Part shown: positions 13,777 through 24,151 of the stretch, one piece after another
Layout: each line of letters begins with the position of its first letter
Numbering within the stretch: position 1 is the stretch's first letter
Origin: Mycogone perniciosa
Taxonomy: Eukaryota > Ascomycota > Sordariomycetes > Hypocreales > Hypocreaceae
Direction of reading: 5' to 3'
Length of the DNA stretch: 64,000 nucleotides
NCBI GenBank assembly: GCA_025331125.1
Contig: JAOALB010000162.1
Span: forward strand, 52,590-116,589
Made by a program: the position numbers and the translations under genes
Notes under the pieces: model-generated
Seen by the model: only the letters and a program-made list of their open reading frames with translations
Told to the model about the DNA's origin: nothing
Database searches by the model: none

Positions 13777-13910
13777 CGACTAATCAAATGATCACTGATG
13801 GTCTGACCAACGTCCTGCCTGATCATAAATTCAAGCGCTTTATCGAGCAATTAGGTCTTGTTGATATTCGAAGTGTTCTTGAGACCCAAGAAGAATCAGA
13901 TTCTGACTAA
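13752..13910 (+). pseudogene. C-terminal end of a Copia polyprotein (fragment)
   Basis: The plus strand reads SYEVEYTPTNQMITDGL and continues to a natural TAA at 13908-13910. This is the typical end of Ty1/Copia RNase H, where a V/LxYxPTxxMxADxLTKxLP motif is followed by an FxxxLGL segment. It is not RIP-mutated, unlike the Copia copies elsewhere in the window. Sequence upstream does not continue the domain, so the element is 5'-truncated here. The polypurine tract and LTR start follow about 115 bp downstream. Confidence 0.7.
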
Positions 13911-14025
13911 TCTAATCCTATTTATCTATTCAATTCGATACAGTCATTCAAGCTGCTTCAATCATCGCAAATTGTCTAACTAGACACATTCCTTCGTTGT
14001 TATCATCACTTTGAACATGGTTCAA

Positions 14026-14174
14026 ACTGGGGGGGGTATGTCAACATCAGGAATGATGATAGGAATGAAGCCGGATCCGTCATTCAATTCGCTGAATCCG
14101 TCGTCATTGCGTAGTAGGTTTGATATAGGAACGAGTCAGTTTCTATTTGTTAGGTCACTCCTTATGTAGCAGGA
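14026..14174 (+). repeat. Polypurine tract and start of a Copia 3' LTR (truncated)
   Basis: A CTGGGGGGGG purine tract at about 14028-14036 is followed by TGTCAACATCAGG, a typical LTR opening. The LTR appears to be cut off at about 14174, where LINE-like sequence starts. It belongs with the Copia tail at 13752-13910. Confidence 0.6.
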
Positions 14175-14640
14175 TCGACAAAGTTCTCAAGACTACTGCC
14201 CAAGCCATCCTCCCAGTCTAAAAGACTACCTATATTCCAGCCCTATACAAACAGTCCGGCATACCTCTAGTAAAGATAGCACTGGCGCAGACCAGGCTCA
14301 GATCAACAGCAAGGTTCGCCGGACTTGATCGCAATTACCTAATTAGCAAACAGATTGACAAGAAACTCCTGCCCAGGCTATTATAAACTAGACTTCAACA
14401 CACAGCTGCTATTATAGGCAGGACAATCAAACCCATGCTTTACGCTAAAAAGTCTAACCTAGTCTTACTAAGGCTAGACCTCCAGCGCACTCCTAAGAAT
14501 AAAGTAGCCCAGAAACACCTAGAGATACTTAACAAACTCCCTAACTCTATTCTCATAGTATACTCCGTACTCTAACGGCTTATAGACTAGACAAGATTTT
14601 ACCTTGGCTTAATTTTCCAGGTTCTGGGCTCATAGTAAAG
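14175..14640 (+). pseudogene. LINE (Tad1-like) ORF2 fragment
   Basis: One frame reads through the segment between reverse transcriptase and RNase H of Tad1-type elements, with stretches such as RFAGLDRNYLISKQIDKK and KLPNSILIVYS. It is interrupted by TAA/TAG codons that probably replaced CAA/CAG. RIP is mild compared with the LINE at 8.8-12.6 kb, so it is a younger or partly protected copy. It is truncated at both ends. Confidence 0.6.
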
Positions 14641-15056
14641 GTTGGCGCTGATCTAACTAATGATCTTCCCTACTTAATCTAAGCCTAGGTAGAAGTTTGA
14701 AGAAGGATCATATATACATTCGGTTTAGTTATTCTGCACAAATCCAATAAGCATTCATAAAACAGATTCAGCCCTACTACAGGTGTGTAACAGACTTTTT
14801 CCGACCTTCCATTCACGGTGTAATCGAATCCGTGGCTTACAAAGGGCGCGATCTGGGAGTATTGTTCAATGAAAATATGCTTGGACACGCCTGCCAAGGG
14901 TGGGGCTAGAAACGATCATATTCAAGTCAGAAAAAGTATTTAAGTTGAATTATATCCTCGAGAAATACTTCTCCTTGAATACCTCATCATTACATCAACC
15001 ATTGTCAATCTCGCTCAGAAGTACTAGTACCCTCAATAGTCCTACCATCTGCAACC
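14641..15056. other. Intergenic sequence upstream of effector candidate 1
   Basis: No convincing gene. A short minus-strand frame (14685-14897) lacks domain features. The right part should contain the promoter and 5' UTR of the gene at 15057, but no clear TATA box was identified. Confidence 0.4.
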
Positions 15057-15499
15057 ATGCTTAGCATCAAGGTATGTGAGCAGCGTGTACATACTAAATC
15101 AGGTTGCTAACTCGACATCTCTAGACAACCATCATGGCTCTCGCAGCAAGCCTTAGCTTAGTTGAGGCTATAAGCAAAGCCGAAATCACCATATTCTGCG
15201 CAAATGGTCAATCTAGCATTACGACTACGGTTGTTGAGCCTCGTCTCGCTTCCGGCTGCACCCCCGTCGGCACCCGGGCCTATAGCAACGTCCAAATCAA
15301 GAGTGTTACTATTGATGACAATAAGAGGTGCTATGTCCACATTTATGATGTGAACGATAGATCATGCTCGGGCAACTTCATCGCTCGGATTGGACCTTTT
15401 AGGAAGGGAGATGCTGGGCGAGCCTGCGGTAATCTTGGCAGGGATCCAATTACTGGGAGGAGCAACAATGGAGGCAATGTGATTCTTAGGTGCGAGTGA
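15057..15499 (+). CDS. Small secreted cysteine-rich protein (effector candidate), two exons, 129 aa
   Basis: Proposed structure: exon 1 15057-15071 (MLSIK), intron 15072-15124 (53 bp, GTATGT...CTAG with a GCTAAC branch site), exon 2 15125-15499. The splice puts five residues before TTIMALAASLSLVEA and so completes a signal peptide of about 20 residues. Starting at the internal ATG (15134) would give a weaker one. The mature part is about 109 residues with six Cys at 30, 50, 74, 86, 106 and 128, enough for three disulfides, and a Gly/Asn-rich C-terminus. The start has A at -3. I recognise no family. Size, secretion and Cys content are those of fungal effector candidates, and it sits in a small island between RIP-mutated transposon blocks, a common location for such genes. 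Function is unknown. Confidence 0.65.
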
Positions 15500-15634
15500 G
15501 TTGATAGCTTCACTCCGGATTGAAGATCTAATCATGAGGTGATTGGAGAGTCTACAACAAAGGTGCATCAAAGGAAGGTGCTTGCTCTTCAGGGATCATG
15601 CTACGAGAAAGTCAAGATCACGATTATATAGTTC

Positions 15635-15841
15635 TGTCGCACTTAGAGCTTCCATTAATCATTTGATATGTCACACCTTCGTTATTTTGTTGTCTTGTTG
15701 TCTGTTCCCTTATCTAGCTAACTATTCCTTTGTTATGATGCTTCAGACGGCTATAAATAAGAGGTCTTCACACCTAGATGTTGAAGATCTCAAGCCATCA
15801 TACAATACCTCAACTTACAGCCAGTTTCCTCCATTTGACCG
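15635..15841 (+). repeat. LTR fragment (family L3), plus orientation
   Basis: It begins TGTCGCACTTAGAGC and ends near CATTTGACCG. The reverse complement of nearly the same sequence, with indels, lies at 20197-20380, where a polypurine tract abuts it. The two copies form inverted arms around a 4.35-kb segment that contains effector candidate 2. Confidence 0.6.
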
Positions 15842-18149
15842 TTGGGCGCGACAAGTTCTTGGTGTTGGCCTTTGGTAGCACTGTGTTCCTGCCGTGAATC
15901 TTATTTCTTGAAGCCTTTACACTGTTGGTAATACTTGCGAGAGTGTAGAGATGTCCGAGAATCCTGCAGCCATACGAAGACCATGCCTTCTATTATTCTA
16001 AACATTATGCACTGAAGTCATGGTCAGCTGAATTTGTGGTAGATAATATTTCACAGTGTAGCGTATCTGGCTAGATCTGTATATTGGTTTGGAATGTGTG
16101 CCATTCCCTCCAGCGAGTGGAAACAATCACCTCTTGGCCATGATGCCTAGACCAATGCCATAGAGCTAGGTTCTGCGTCTAATTGGCCGTTGATGTTGCA
16201 TAAGGTGTTTGTTAGCACTGACATCGAAAGTTGGGGAAATGCAAGCCACACTAACAAAGCAGCCTATCAGCAATTGTGTGAGTGCCCATAATGCAACCCC
16301 CTGATCCGACAAATATTCACATAGTCTGTCCCACTCAAGCATGCCTCGCCGGAGGATTTACCAGGAACAGGCGACCGCTCCGTCGCAGTTCGGTGGGTAA
16401 TTAGTGATTGAATGCATGGCTATGCTGTTCACCTGAAGACCAGCTACTCGCGGGTTTGCACTTCAGCACTCAAGCTTCCGCTTAATGGCCCTAGGATAGA
16501 AAATAAACCGCCGAGTGCGGAGTACCTACCATGCCTACCTACTCACTACAGCATCTTAAGGGCGTGCGGATGTACTGCAACCACATTCTAGATCTCTTCG
16601 GCGAGGGAGAAGGTGCGCAGAGATGGCTGTACAATTGGCGAGCCTTTGAAAAATGGTGGGGAGGTTATTACGAGGAACAGAAGCAAGTCAGGCCCGGGAA
16701 GGGAAGCGAGGAGGATCCGGATGACTAGGAAGCAGTAAGGTTGCTGTATGAGATCTAAATGCGTTTTGAAACACAAAGCCCCCTGCGTCTAGTTATTGTT
16801 TGACGCCCATACGTTATGTTGAAAATGTGCCCACCGGGTTGGAGTTTCAAGTCATAGGCCCCGGCATAGGCGAAGAGGGTTGGTTCTGGATGCTACAAGG
16901 TTGGCAGGGTAGGAGTGATTTTAGACTTCAGGATAAGGCAAAAGGTTAAATTACCTACCCCTACTATTCTTAAATCATATATAGTATAGTTGATTTTTCT
17001 TAACCTTGTAGAGTGGGTTTTTAGCTAGGGGAGTAGAATTGAATCAATGTAATTGGTCCAAAAATCATAAATCCACAGAAGCTCGGTCTATTCTGATCTT
17101 CGTGAGTGTGGCAGTGTATCCCGATAGGAGTAAACCGGTACATTATTTTCCTTTTACCCTTCTTTTGTTTGCGATTGCCGATAATAACTGGCAATAATCA
17201 TAAAATATTGTATATATAGTCTTTCATTTCCTTTTAATCGGCGTAGGGCACTGAGATTATATGACTTGACTATAACGCGTTGCACACGTAAAGTACACGT
17301 CTCTTTTGCTTTATAAAGTACACTCACTTCCTGGATCTTAAGAGTTAGTTATATATGCTGTAACTTAGAAGTATACCCTATACTACCCTTTGAAATCCTA
17401 GGGTACGAACCTCACCCTCTTGGTTGACTATAATTTCAAATCCCAGAGTCAACGCTTTAACTCTCTTACTTTCCCCTTTTACTTTTTGTACCCTTCGGTT
17501 AAAATTGTACCTTACTCAGTGATAACACTTGTAGTTCCCCCTCTTTACCCCTTAAATCATTCGGACTTCTTCGCCCGTAGTCCCCACGAACCGCTCTAGA
17601 TTTACACTAACTATTCGCCTGTGTTTCGCCCCACTTGAGGGACATTCCCCTTAAGTATAAGCTTTGCTAGTAATTGATGATCCTCATACCTGCTCCTACC
17701 TAACCGCGGCTTTGCCAAACCTTTGATTACTGTGATCCCTTACACTCACACTACACTAGCGGGCGACACTTCTGCTGCACGGTCTTGCAACGGCGAAACG
17801 GTAGGTTAAGCGATACTTGTCCTACTCTTAAGTGCTCCCACTAGCGGCCGAAGCCCATTTCGTGATGCGGCACAGGGAATTGACCTATCACTGAGGCCTT
17901 CCACCACATTCAACATGAATACACACAACGACCCATTTAATGCACGCAACGGCTCAGTATCGCACCAGTTCTACCAATCGTTCCTACCACCTGCCTTATT
18001 AAGATAACCCTACTAGAACACCAGCCCTTGTCACACTGATGATTTATGATGTCCTGGTTGTAGTTTCTGCCTATTTAGCGCTGCACGTGTGGACTCTGTC
18101 TTAGTTTGGGGTATGCTAAGCGAATTTCGCTGAAGATAAAGGTAACATT
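15842..18149. other. Balanced-composition sequence without a recognised gene
   Basis: I searched both strands and found only short frames, the longest being 65 codons at 16531-16728, without start context, signal or domain. Parts at 17.4-18.1 kb may be old, unrecognisable repeat or pseudogene sequence, possibly the downstream continuation of the broken TPR gene to the right. Confidence 0.4.
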
Positions 18150-18530
18150 CCATCAAGCTGAGAATAGCCTCCACATGACGGTCTAAGTAAGACTGTTCAT
18201 GCTAGTCAGCGTATTGGTATGCTCCTAGCCCAGCACACTCTTGCGAGTCTCTATCACCTGCAGACCCTTCTCGGTCTCCTTACACCGTCCCTAGTCGTGC
18301 TACGTCGCAGCCTTATGCGCTATGCTGCTTAGTGTATCGAGATGCTCTTGACCTAGTATTAGCTTCCCAAACTCGACAGCTCCCACATTGAGCTTCTCCT
18401 TGTCTTCCACTTGCCCAGGTAGCCAGCCATTCAATAGAATAGTGACGCCTTCGCCCTCAGCTCATCCTCAGATTGGCCAACCTCCACCTCTGGCAGATCT
18501 TCTACTCCCCACTTTTGAAGGATGCAGCTA
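18150..18530 (-). pseudogene. TPR (kinesin light chain-like) repeat protein, broken fragment
   Basis: The minus strand reads several tetratricopeptide repeats of the kinesin-light-chain/TPR_10 kind. Recognisable pieces are KLILGQEHLDTLSSIAHKA and ETRKSVLGQEHTNTLTSMN, i.e. the LGxEHPDTLxSMxNLA consensus. More N-terminally there is a piece beginning DELRAKASLFY. Frames change between pieces and stops interrupt them. In ascomycetes such repeats often form the C-terminal part of NACHT/NB-ARC or Goodbye-domain proteins in self/non-self recognition. No nucleotide-binding domain is visible here, so the parent protein type is unknown. Confidence 0.6.
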
Positions 18531-18552
18531 TGATAAATAGTTAGTCCAGGAG

Positions 18553-18924
18553 TGTCAGAGTTAATATAATCCTACAAGGCCAAGATTCATTAGTGCTGAC
18601 ATACCACCATAAAGCCAAGACAACTAGTGCTGAGACAGCCTGATAAGGCAGTTCTTTTAGAAGAGCCAAGATTTAATATAGCAAAATCCCTGTTTGTTTG
18701 TTTTTTGACACAAAGGAGATACTGGAGGATCACAGATCCCCCCAGTGAGCGTTGTCTTGATCACTACGCCAAGAACATGATCATCCACTTAATCACGTTC
18801 TTGGCGTAGTGAGCGTTTTAGCGATCACTCTTGCGCGGTGATCACTTCATTTTGATTGGCCTGGGAGGCCCCATATTCTACTGTGATTCTGTGACCGGGT
18901 CCTTGACAAGGTCGGGTCGTGACA
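18553..18924 (-). repeat. Putative solo LTR, minus orientation, containing a long palindrome
   Basis: A 372-bp unit bounded by TGTCAGAG on the left and TCGTGACA on the right, so in minus orientation it runs TGTCACGACCCG...CTCTGACA, a common fungal LTR opening. I found no matching target duplication, and no second copy exists in the window, so the assignment rests on its ends only. Confidence 0.4.
18762..18811. repeat. Near-perfect 19-bp inverted repeat (hairpin)
   Basis: CACTACGCCAAGAACATGA at 18762-18780 is complementary to TCACGTTCTTGGCGTAGTG at 18793-18811 except for one base, with a 12-base loop. It lies inside the putative LTR 18553-18924. Confidence 0.8.
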
Positions 18925-19040
18925 GGTGACCAGTTAGAGAAGTTCATAAGATTACTGGCGGTGTGCAGTATTCAGTTAACAGAAAGCAGGGGAGTTGGAC
19001 TATAGTACTAATTTGAGCTTATTAAGGTTGCTCAGTGCAT

Positions 19041-19048
19041 TATATAAA
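19041..19048 (+). promoter_or_regulatory. TATA box of effector candidate 2
   Basis: TATATAAA about 124 bp upstream of the start codon at 19172, followed by a C/T-rich leader with CTCAACC and CACTTCTCACTCATC. Spacing and context fit a fungal core promoter. Confidence 0.55.
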
Positions 19049-19171
19049 GTCGGCTCGAAGAGAGGTTTCTCTCAACCGCTAATAGACACTTCTCACTCAT
19101 CTGTCTTATACCTACAGACTTTCATTATTAAATCAACAGACCTTTATCACTAAACTCGTTGTATTGCAATA

Positions 19172-19621
19172 ATGCATCTTCGATCAATCGCCCTAGCATT
19201 GCTGCTATCTCCAATGTCAGCCATGGCTGACTTTCATATCGGCCAGAAACATACCGTCCATGGTACAGCTCCTAACGCCCCTCCCGAAAGCACCGACTAC
19301 ATCGCGTGCCCCTCCAACTACTACAATTGCAAGTGTTTTGGTGCAACCACAGGCTCCGACCGTGGTCAATACCTTCTAAATGGGCACAATCCTGGCGCTT
19401 CTACTTTTTCTGTTAGGGCCGGATTGTGTGGAATGGGGCGGTTGGACTTTTACTGGAATCAGAAAAAGGGGGGCTATGACTTTTATGTTAATAACGGCAA
19501 TGGAGCACTCCAAGGCGAATGTTATAGAAACAGTGCTAAGGATGTATTCTGCCCAGGAGTGCTGTCTCAGACTCTCTATACTGATAGATTAGTCTGCTAT
19601 AGCTATATTTGTGGGCGATAA
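19172..19621 (+). CDS. Small secreted cysteine-rich protein (effector candidate), single exon, 149 aa
   Basis: An uninterrupted 149-residue frame with A at -3 and a TATA box upstream. Residues 1-19 form a clear signal peptide (hydrophobic core IALALLLS, cleavage expected after AMA). The mature protein of about 130 residues has eight Cys at 46, 53, 55, 86, 117, 127, 142 and 147. Motifs are ACPSNYYNCKCFG near the N-terminus and VCYSYICGR at the very end. It is rich in Gly, Tyr and Asn. There is no catalytic signature and no membrane segment. I infer an apoplastic or host-directed effector; the family is not one I can name. Flanking LTR fragments on both sides make this a gene embedded in transposon remains. 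It shows no sign of RIP, so either it was never duplicated or it is under selection. Confidence 0.75.
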   Translation: MHLRSIALALLLSPMSAMADFHIGQKHTVHGTAPNAPPESTDYIACPSNYYNCKCFGATTGSDRGQYLLNGHNPGASTFSVRAGLCGMGRLDFYWNQKKGGYDFYVNNGNGALQGECYRNSAKDVFCPGVLSQTLYTDRLVCYSYICGR

Positions 19622-19939
19622 GGTGTATGCTATATCCTATAGTATTGTCAGGGAGCGCGGATCAGTTATAAGGAGCATGGGGGACACAATACAGAAGCTT
19701 GATTCTAATAAAGGAAAATGATGCTGCAGTAGTATTTATATACAGAAGCAGTCTGTCAGACCAAAAATCAACGAAAATGTGAGCCCGCACGACATGTGTG
19801 GATAGGTGAACTTATATGATATGCGACACAGTCTCTACTGTATAGGTGCTAATCTAAGCAGAATATTTATCCCTGTGTGCGCGCTGCACGTATGAGCGCA
19901 TTCCGATAGGTATGTAAACGATTATATGAGTTAAATAAT

Positions 19940-20380
19940 TGTTATAGTACGTAAAGTTATTGCTTTATAACCGTAACGGTCTTAACTAAGTGTATTGATA
20001 ACTAGCTAAACGATTACTGAGAGTAAATTGAAGATAGAGACGAAAGGAGAAAGGAGGAGAAACTGAAATAATAATGTTTTGCGTTGAGACTGCGAGAGAT
20101 ATGGGAGAAGTTGTGTACGGCACCAAGTCGACACCTTGTATACATCACGCGTGGAGTCACGTGCCCGACCCAAATCCATGATAGACTAACTAGTGTCGGT
20201 CAAATGGGAGAAAAATGGCTGGTATTGTATGATGGCTTGAGATCTTCAACATCTAGGTGTGAAGACCTCTTATTTATAGTCGTCTGAGGCATCATAACAA
20301 AGGAATAGCTAGCTGGATAAGGAACAAGATAACGAACGGTGTGACATATCACATGACTAATAGAAGCTCTAAGTGCGACA
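19940..20380 (-). repeat. LTR (family L3), minus orientation
   Basis: In minus orientation it opens TGTCGCACTTAGAGC immediately after a CTGGGGGGTT polypurine tract (20381-20390), which places it as the 3' LTR of a minus-strand element. The proposed end ATAACA at 19940 is the first suitable CA. The L3 copy at 15635-15841 shares its first about 190 bp. The short frame at 20084-20287 lies inside it and is not a gene. Confidence 0.5.
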
Positions 20381-21560
20381 AACCCCCCAGCTTGAGCTGC
20401 TTTAGCAGCTTCAAGCTGTAGTTTGCATATATCGTTGTCAACGTCTCTTCCTAGCTTCCTAATTAGGAAGGCGTGATGTTATGGTTGGTGTTTAATGACA
20501 CCCTAATTCGGGAAATCCTCGAGGTGGTGAATCTGGGGGGCTTTAGCCCGCTATATTAGAATTTCGTTCCTCCCTTGGGAATTCTTCCTTTTTCTTACTC
20601 CTACCTCACCAACCTCGTCAGCAGTGTCGTTCGACCCTGTTCAACAGCAACGTCAACAGCAGCTTCGAATCCTCTTCAATAACAGCTTCAACAGCGTTTA
20701 TCAACAACAACCGCAGCGTTCCTCGTCAGCTTCATCGTTGGTCTCGCGGCAGCTTTCTTCCTGACTATCGGTTGCTTCGTCATTCCAGAATTTGGTTCGT
20801 TTTCATTTTCAATTCAGATCGAGCTGATATTTCTGCGCTAGCCTCGATCCGTCCCGTGTTTTCCGCTCTCAGTTCCGTGCTAATCGCTTTTGGGCTTAGC
20901 CTCGAGCAGAACTTGCTGCCTTCGATTTACCACCAGTCATAATAGCGCTGTCGGCTTCCTTCTTACAACACGCAATTCATCATCGTCAGTCTTGTCAAGG
21001 TGCTTATAACCTGGTGTTATTCCCTCATTTTCAATCCCGAGTGGTTAGCCAAGCGGTAACTGCCCAGTAAGAGTCTCATGCTTTGTTAGTCTGCGGCCTG
21101 CAAGTCTTGCGGTAATTCTTAAGTTATAGCGACGTTTATGCCCCTGCGGGGTCCCGGGCTGTTGATAGTGGGTTTCCGGGTTGTTTGTCTTTGATAGGTA
21201 TAACCTTGTTGGACTTATAGGGCAGCACTTACTGTGCATCGACTTTTGCTGTGAGTCTCTTGGTCAATTCAATTGATAACATGTCAAGGAATTAATGCCA
21301 AGAAAACGCACGTAAGACATTGTGATCTCATGTAAGTTAAAGAAGACAATAATAACAGAACACTATGTCATTTTCTACTATTTCCAAGGCTCAATTTTTG
21401 TTAAAATTTATATATTTAAGCAGCAGCTATTCCTACTTAATTTAGGAACAGTAAAAGCGTCCAATTTCATTATTTTTGTATATTAAATAGGCCCTTTTTA
21501 TTTAATTATTGCTTAATATAACCGAGTTGCTAACCCTCTTTAATATAGGCTTATATATCG
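20381..21560 (-). other. Probable remnant of the L3 element and unassigned sequence
   Basis: Starts with the polypurine tract (20381-20390, complement) and continues with balanced, non-coding sequence. This includes a stretch rich in CAACAGC/CGTCAGC motifs at about 20600-20770. I found no reverse transcriptase or other coding motif. From about 21360 the composition turns AT-rich. Confidence 0.35.
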
Positions 21561-21567
21561 ATAAGTA

Positions 21568-21740
21568 TTACGGCATTAACTATAACGCGATATTAATATC
21601 CTGTTATATAAACCCTAGTTATATAACCAGGCCCTTATTATAGTATAGAAAGGCAGGTTAAGGAAAATATTATTATTAAACTATAAAGAGCGAGAAAGCC
21701 TTAAAGCTTAATAGAAAGCTATAGCTAGGAATATATTAAT
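21568..21740. repeat. Two G1 LTR pieces joined head to head
   Basis: 21568-21630 matches the first part of the 172-bp G1 LTR in plus orientation (TATTACGGCATTAACTATAA...). From about 21630 the sequence matches the reverse complement of the other part of the same LTR (TATAGTATAGAAAGGCAGG...AGCTATAGCTAGGAA). The composite is strongly RIP-mutated. Confidence 0.6.
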
Positions 21741-21905
21741 ATAATAATCTAGGTTAATTCTTAAAGGATAAACCAAGGTTTATAGGTTTGTATTAATAAA
21801 GAGGTTACAAATAAATACTAAGCAGGGTAATATAGTTATAATTCTATAATATAAGTAGTTTTAGTAAATACAATAATTAATAACTATTTAAGTAATTATA
21901 TTAAA
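21737..21905 (-). repeat. Dispersed repeat module M, reverse partial copy
   Basis: The reverse complement matches the right part of module M at 57490-57656 and 7200-7345, including CCTCTTTATTAATACAAACC and TTAAGAATTAACCTAG. Confidence 0.5.
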
Positions 21906-22034
21906 TAATCTATAACCTATATATATTAACTTAACTTTCTATTATTATAAATTGATATAGTTAATTAATATTAATAATTTTAATTTTATATTTTATTCCT
22001 ATTATTCTTTTTATAGCTTAAAGTATTATATAAG

Positions 22035-22305
22035 TGTTAAGGTAAATAGGCTAAGGACCTACTGCTTATTAGCGCTTATTAGCGCTAAGGGGCTTTTATC
22101 TGCTTATATAGCAGATACAAGCTAATATATACACTATATAAGCAATAGATTAAACTATATAGGCGCTTACAATATATATATTCCACCTTTTCCTTTATAT
22201 TAGCTATATATATATAGTAAAGCTATTATAGTATATTCTTTCATAGAATTAGGCTTTATTTTTATTTTCTCTATACTCTATATAGCTATACTGCACTTTA
22301 TTATA
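22035..22305 (+). repeat. Copia C1 LTR, plus orientation
   Basis: A 271-bp copy of the C1 LTR starting TGTTAAGGTAAATAGG. It is followed at 22306 by the same sequence that follows the LTR at 23878-24151, so both are in 5'-LTR position relative to internal sequence. Confidence 0.75.
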
Positions 22306-23877
22306 GTTATAAACTTAAATAATCACTTTAATTAAATTACTAGAAACTTTTATTTAATATTATCTTTTTTTTAATATATTTTTTATTTTTGCCTTTATAC
22401 TATAAAACCTATTTTTAATAATAAATAATATAAAAGATTTACCTTTTATAAAGCTTAAATTATAAAAGTAATAAATTAAAGAAATAATTATTTTTATAAA
22501 CTATATAACTACTATTAAAGTATAAAAAGAAATTAATTTAAATCTTTTTAAAAAGCTAAATAACTATTTCCCTGGTTTTTTAATCTTTACCTTTATATAA
22601 ATAAAAGAAAAAGTAATAATTAAATTTAAAAATAAAGCTAATATAAATAGAATTATAGCCTATTATAATAGTTTGCTTTTAAAGTATTAAAATACTATAA
22701 ATATAAATATAAAAAAAGGAAAGTTAAAACTATAATATATAAATACATTTAAAAGACTATTAATTATAACATTTATAGTTTAACTTTAATTAGCTTAAAA
22801 GTAAAATATTTATAGTTAACTGCTATAAAAGTAGATAAAGATAATAATAATAATAAAGATAATGTCTAAACTTAATTCTTTATTTATGAAATTATTAAAA
22901 AGCTTATATTATACTTTTCTTTATATAAAGAAATAATTAAAAAAGAAATATATATTTTTAATTAATAAGTTTTATATAAAGTAATATATAAAAGTATAAA
23001 ACTAAAAGTATAGTATATAAACTAATTATATACCTATATATATAGTATTTATTATAAGCTTTTGAAAAGCTATTAAAATTTACTATAATTTAACCTTTAC
23101 TATATATTATATATATTATATAAATATATTAATTAAAAGCAGTAAATTAAGCAAAACGTTTACTTTTAATTAATGTAATTATCCTTTTTTAAATAATATA
23201 AAGAATATAATATTTAATAATTATTTAAATAGTATAATATTAAATAATTATTTAAATATTAATATATTTATTAATAGAAATTATTTATATAATTTTAAAA
23301 AGTATATTTAAATAATATTAAAATATAATAAAGTTTAAGCTGCGTTTATAGGAAAGCTAAATAAACTAATAAAGTATAAACTCTGTTTTAAGTATATAAA
23401 CGCAATTTATATATAATTTTAAGTAAGCAAATAAACTATTTTATATAAAAAGCTTTTATAAAAAGGTATAGATTTATCTTTCTTAATTAAAAGAGGAAAA
23501 GGCTTATACTTTTAAATAGCTTTAATTTCTTTAGATTTATTTAATAAAAGGGAAAAATATTTTATTATATATATAAGAAATATTTTAATATATATAAAAG
23601 TAAAGGATATACTTTATAAACCTTTATAAAATAAAGGTTTAACTTATAAAATATAAAAATATACTTTATAGTAATATAGTTAAATTACACTGTATAATAG
23701 TTAAAGTAAGATATAAGTTTAATTTTCTATTTCTTTAATATAAACCTTTACTTTTTTATATTACTTTTATATTTAAATATTATAATATAAATAGCTTAAT
23801 AACTCCTTTTTTACTTTCAAATATATATAATAAAATATATATAATAATAAAAAAGGAAAGATTAATATATAACCTTT
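22306..23877 (+). mobile_element. Copia C1 internal 5' part (gag region), RIP-degraded
   Basis: It shares its start (GTTATAAACTTAAATA...TTACTAGAAAC) with 24152 onward and with the reverse complement of sequence left of 56353. That identifies it as the leader and gag region of Copia C1. It ends abruptly at the next LTR after 1.57 kb, so pol is missing. No frame survives. Confidence 0.6.
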
Positions 23878-24151
23878 TATTAGGTTAGGTAAGCTAAGGA
23901 CCTACTACTTATTAGCGCTTATTAGCGCTAAGGAGCTTTTATTTACTTATATAGCAGATACTAGCTAATATATATATCGTGTAAGCGATATATTAGACTA
24001 TATAGGCGCTTACAATATATATATTCTACGTTTTCCTTTATATTAGCTATATATATATATAGTAAGGCTATTACAGTATATTTATTACTAAAATCAAGCT
24101 TTATTCTTATTTCTCTCTATACTTTATATAGCTATACTGCGCTCTGTAATA
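23878..24151 (+). repeat. Copia C1 LTR, plus orientation
   Basis: A 274-bp C1 LTR with opening TG mutated to TA and closing CAACA to TAATA, as expected from RIP. The 5-bp flanks differ. It can be read as the 5' LTR of the following long Copia region. Confidence 0.75.

Noticed and set aside
14685..14897. 70-codon minus-strand frame
   Set aside because: No domain or signal peptide, and it lies in the upstream region of effector candidate 1.
16531..16728. 65-codon plus-strand frame
   Set aside because: No domain, no secretion signal, no splice or promoter support; length is within chance expectation.
20084..20287. 67-codon plus-strand frame
   Set aside because: Lies inside the L3 LTR in antisense.
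20999..21110. tRNA-like stretch (GAGTGGTTAGCCAAGCGG)
   Set aside because: Resembles an A box, but no B box, acceptor stem or anticodon arm can be formed at proper distance.
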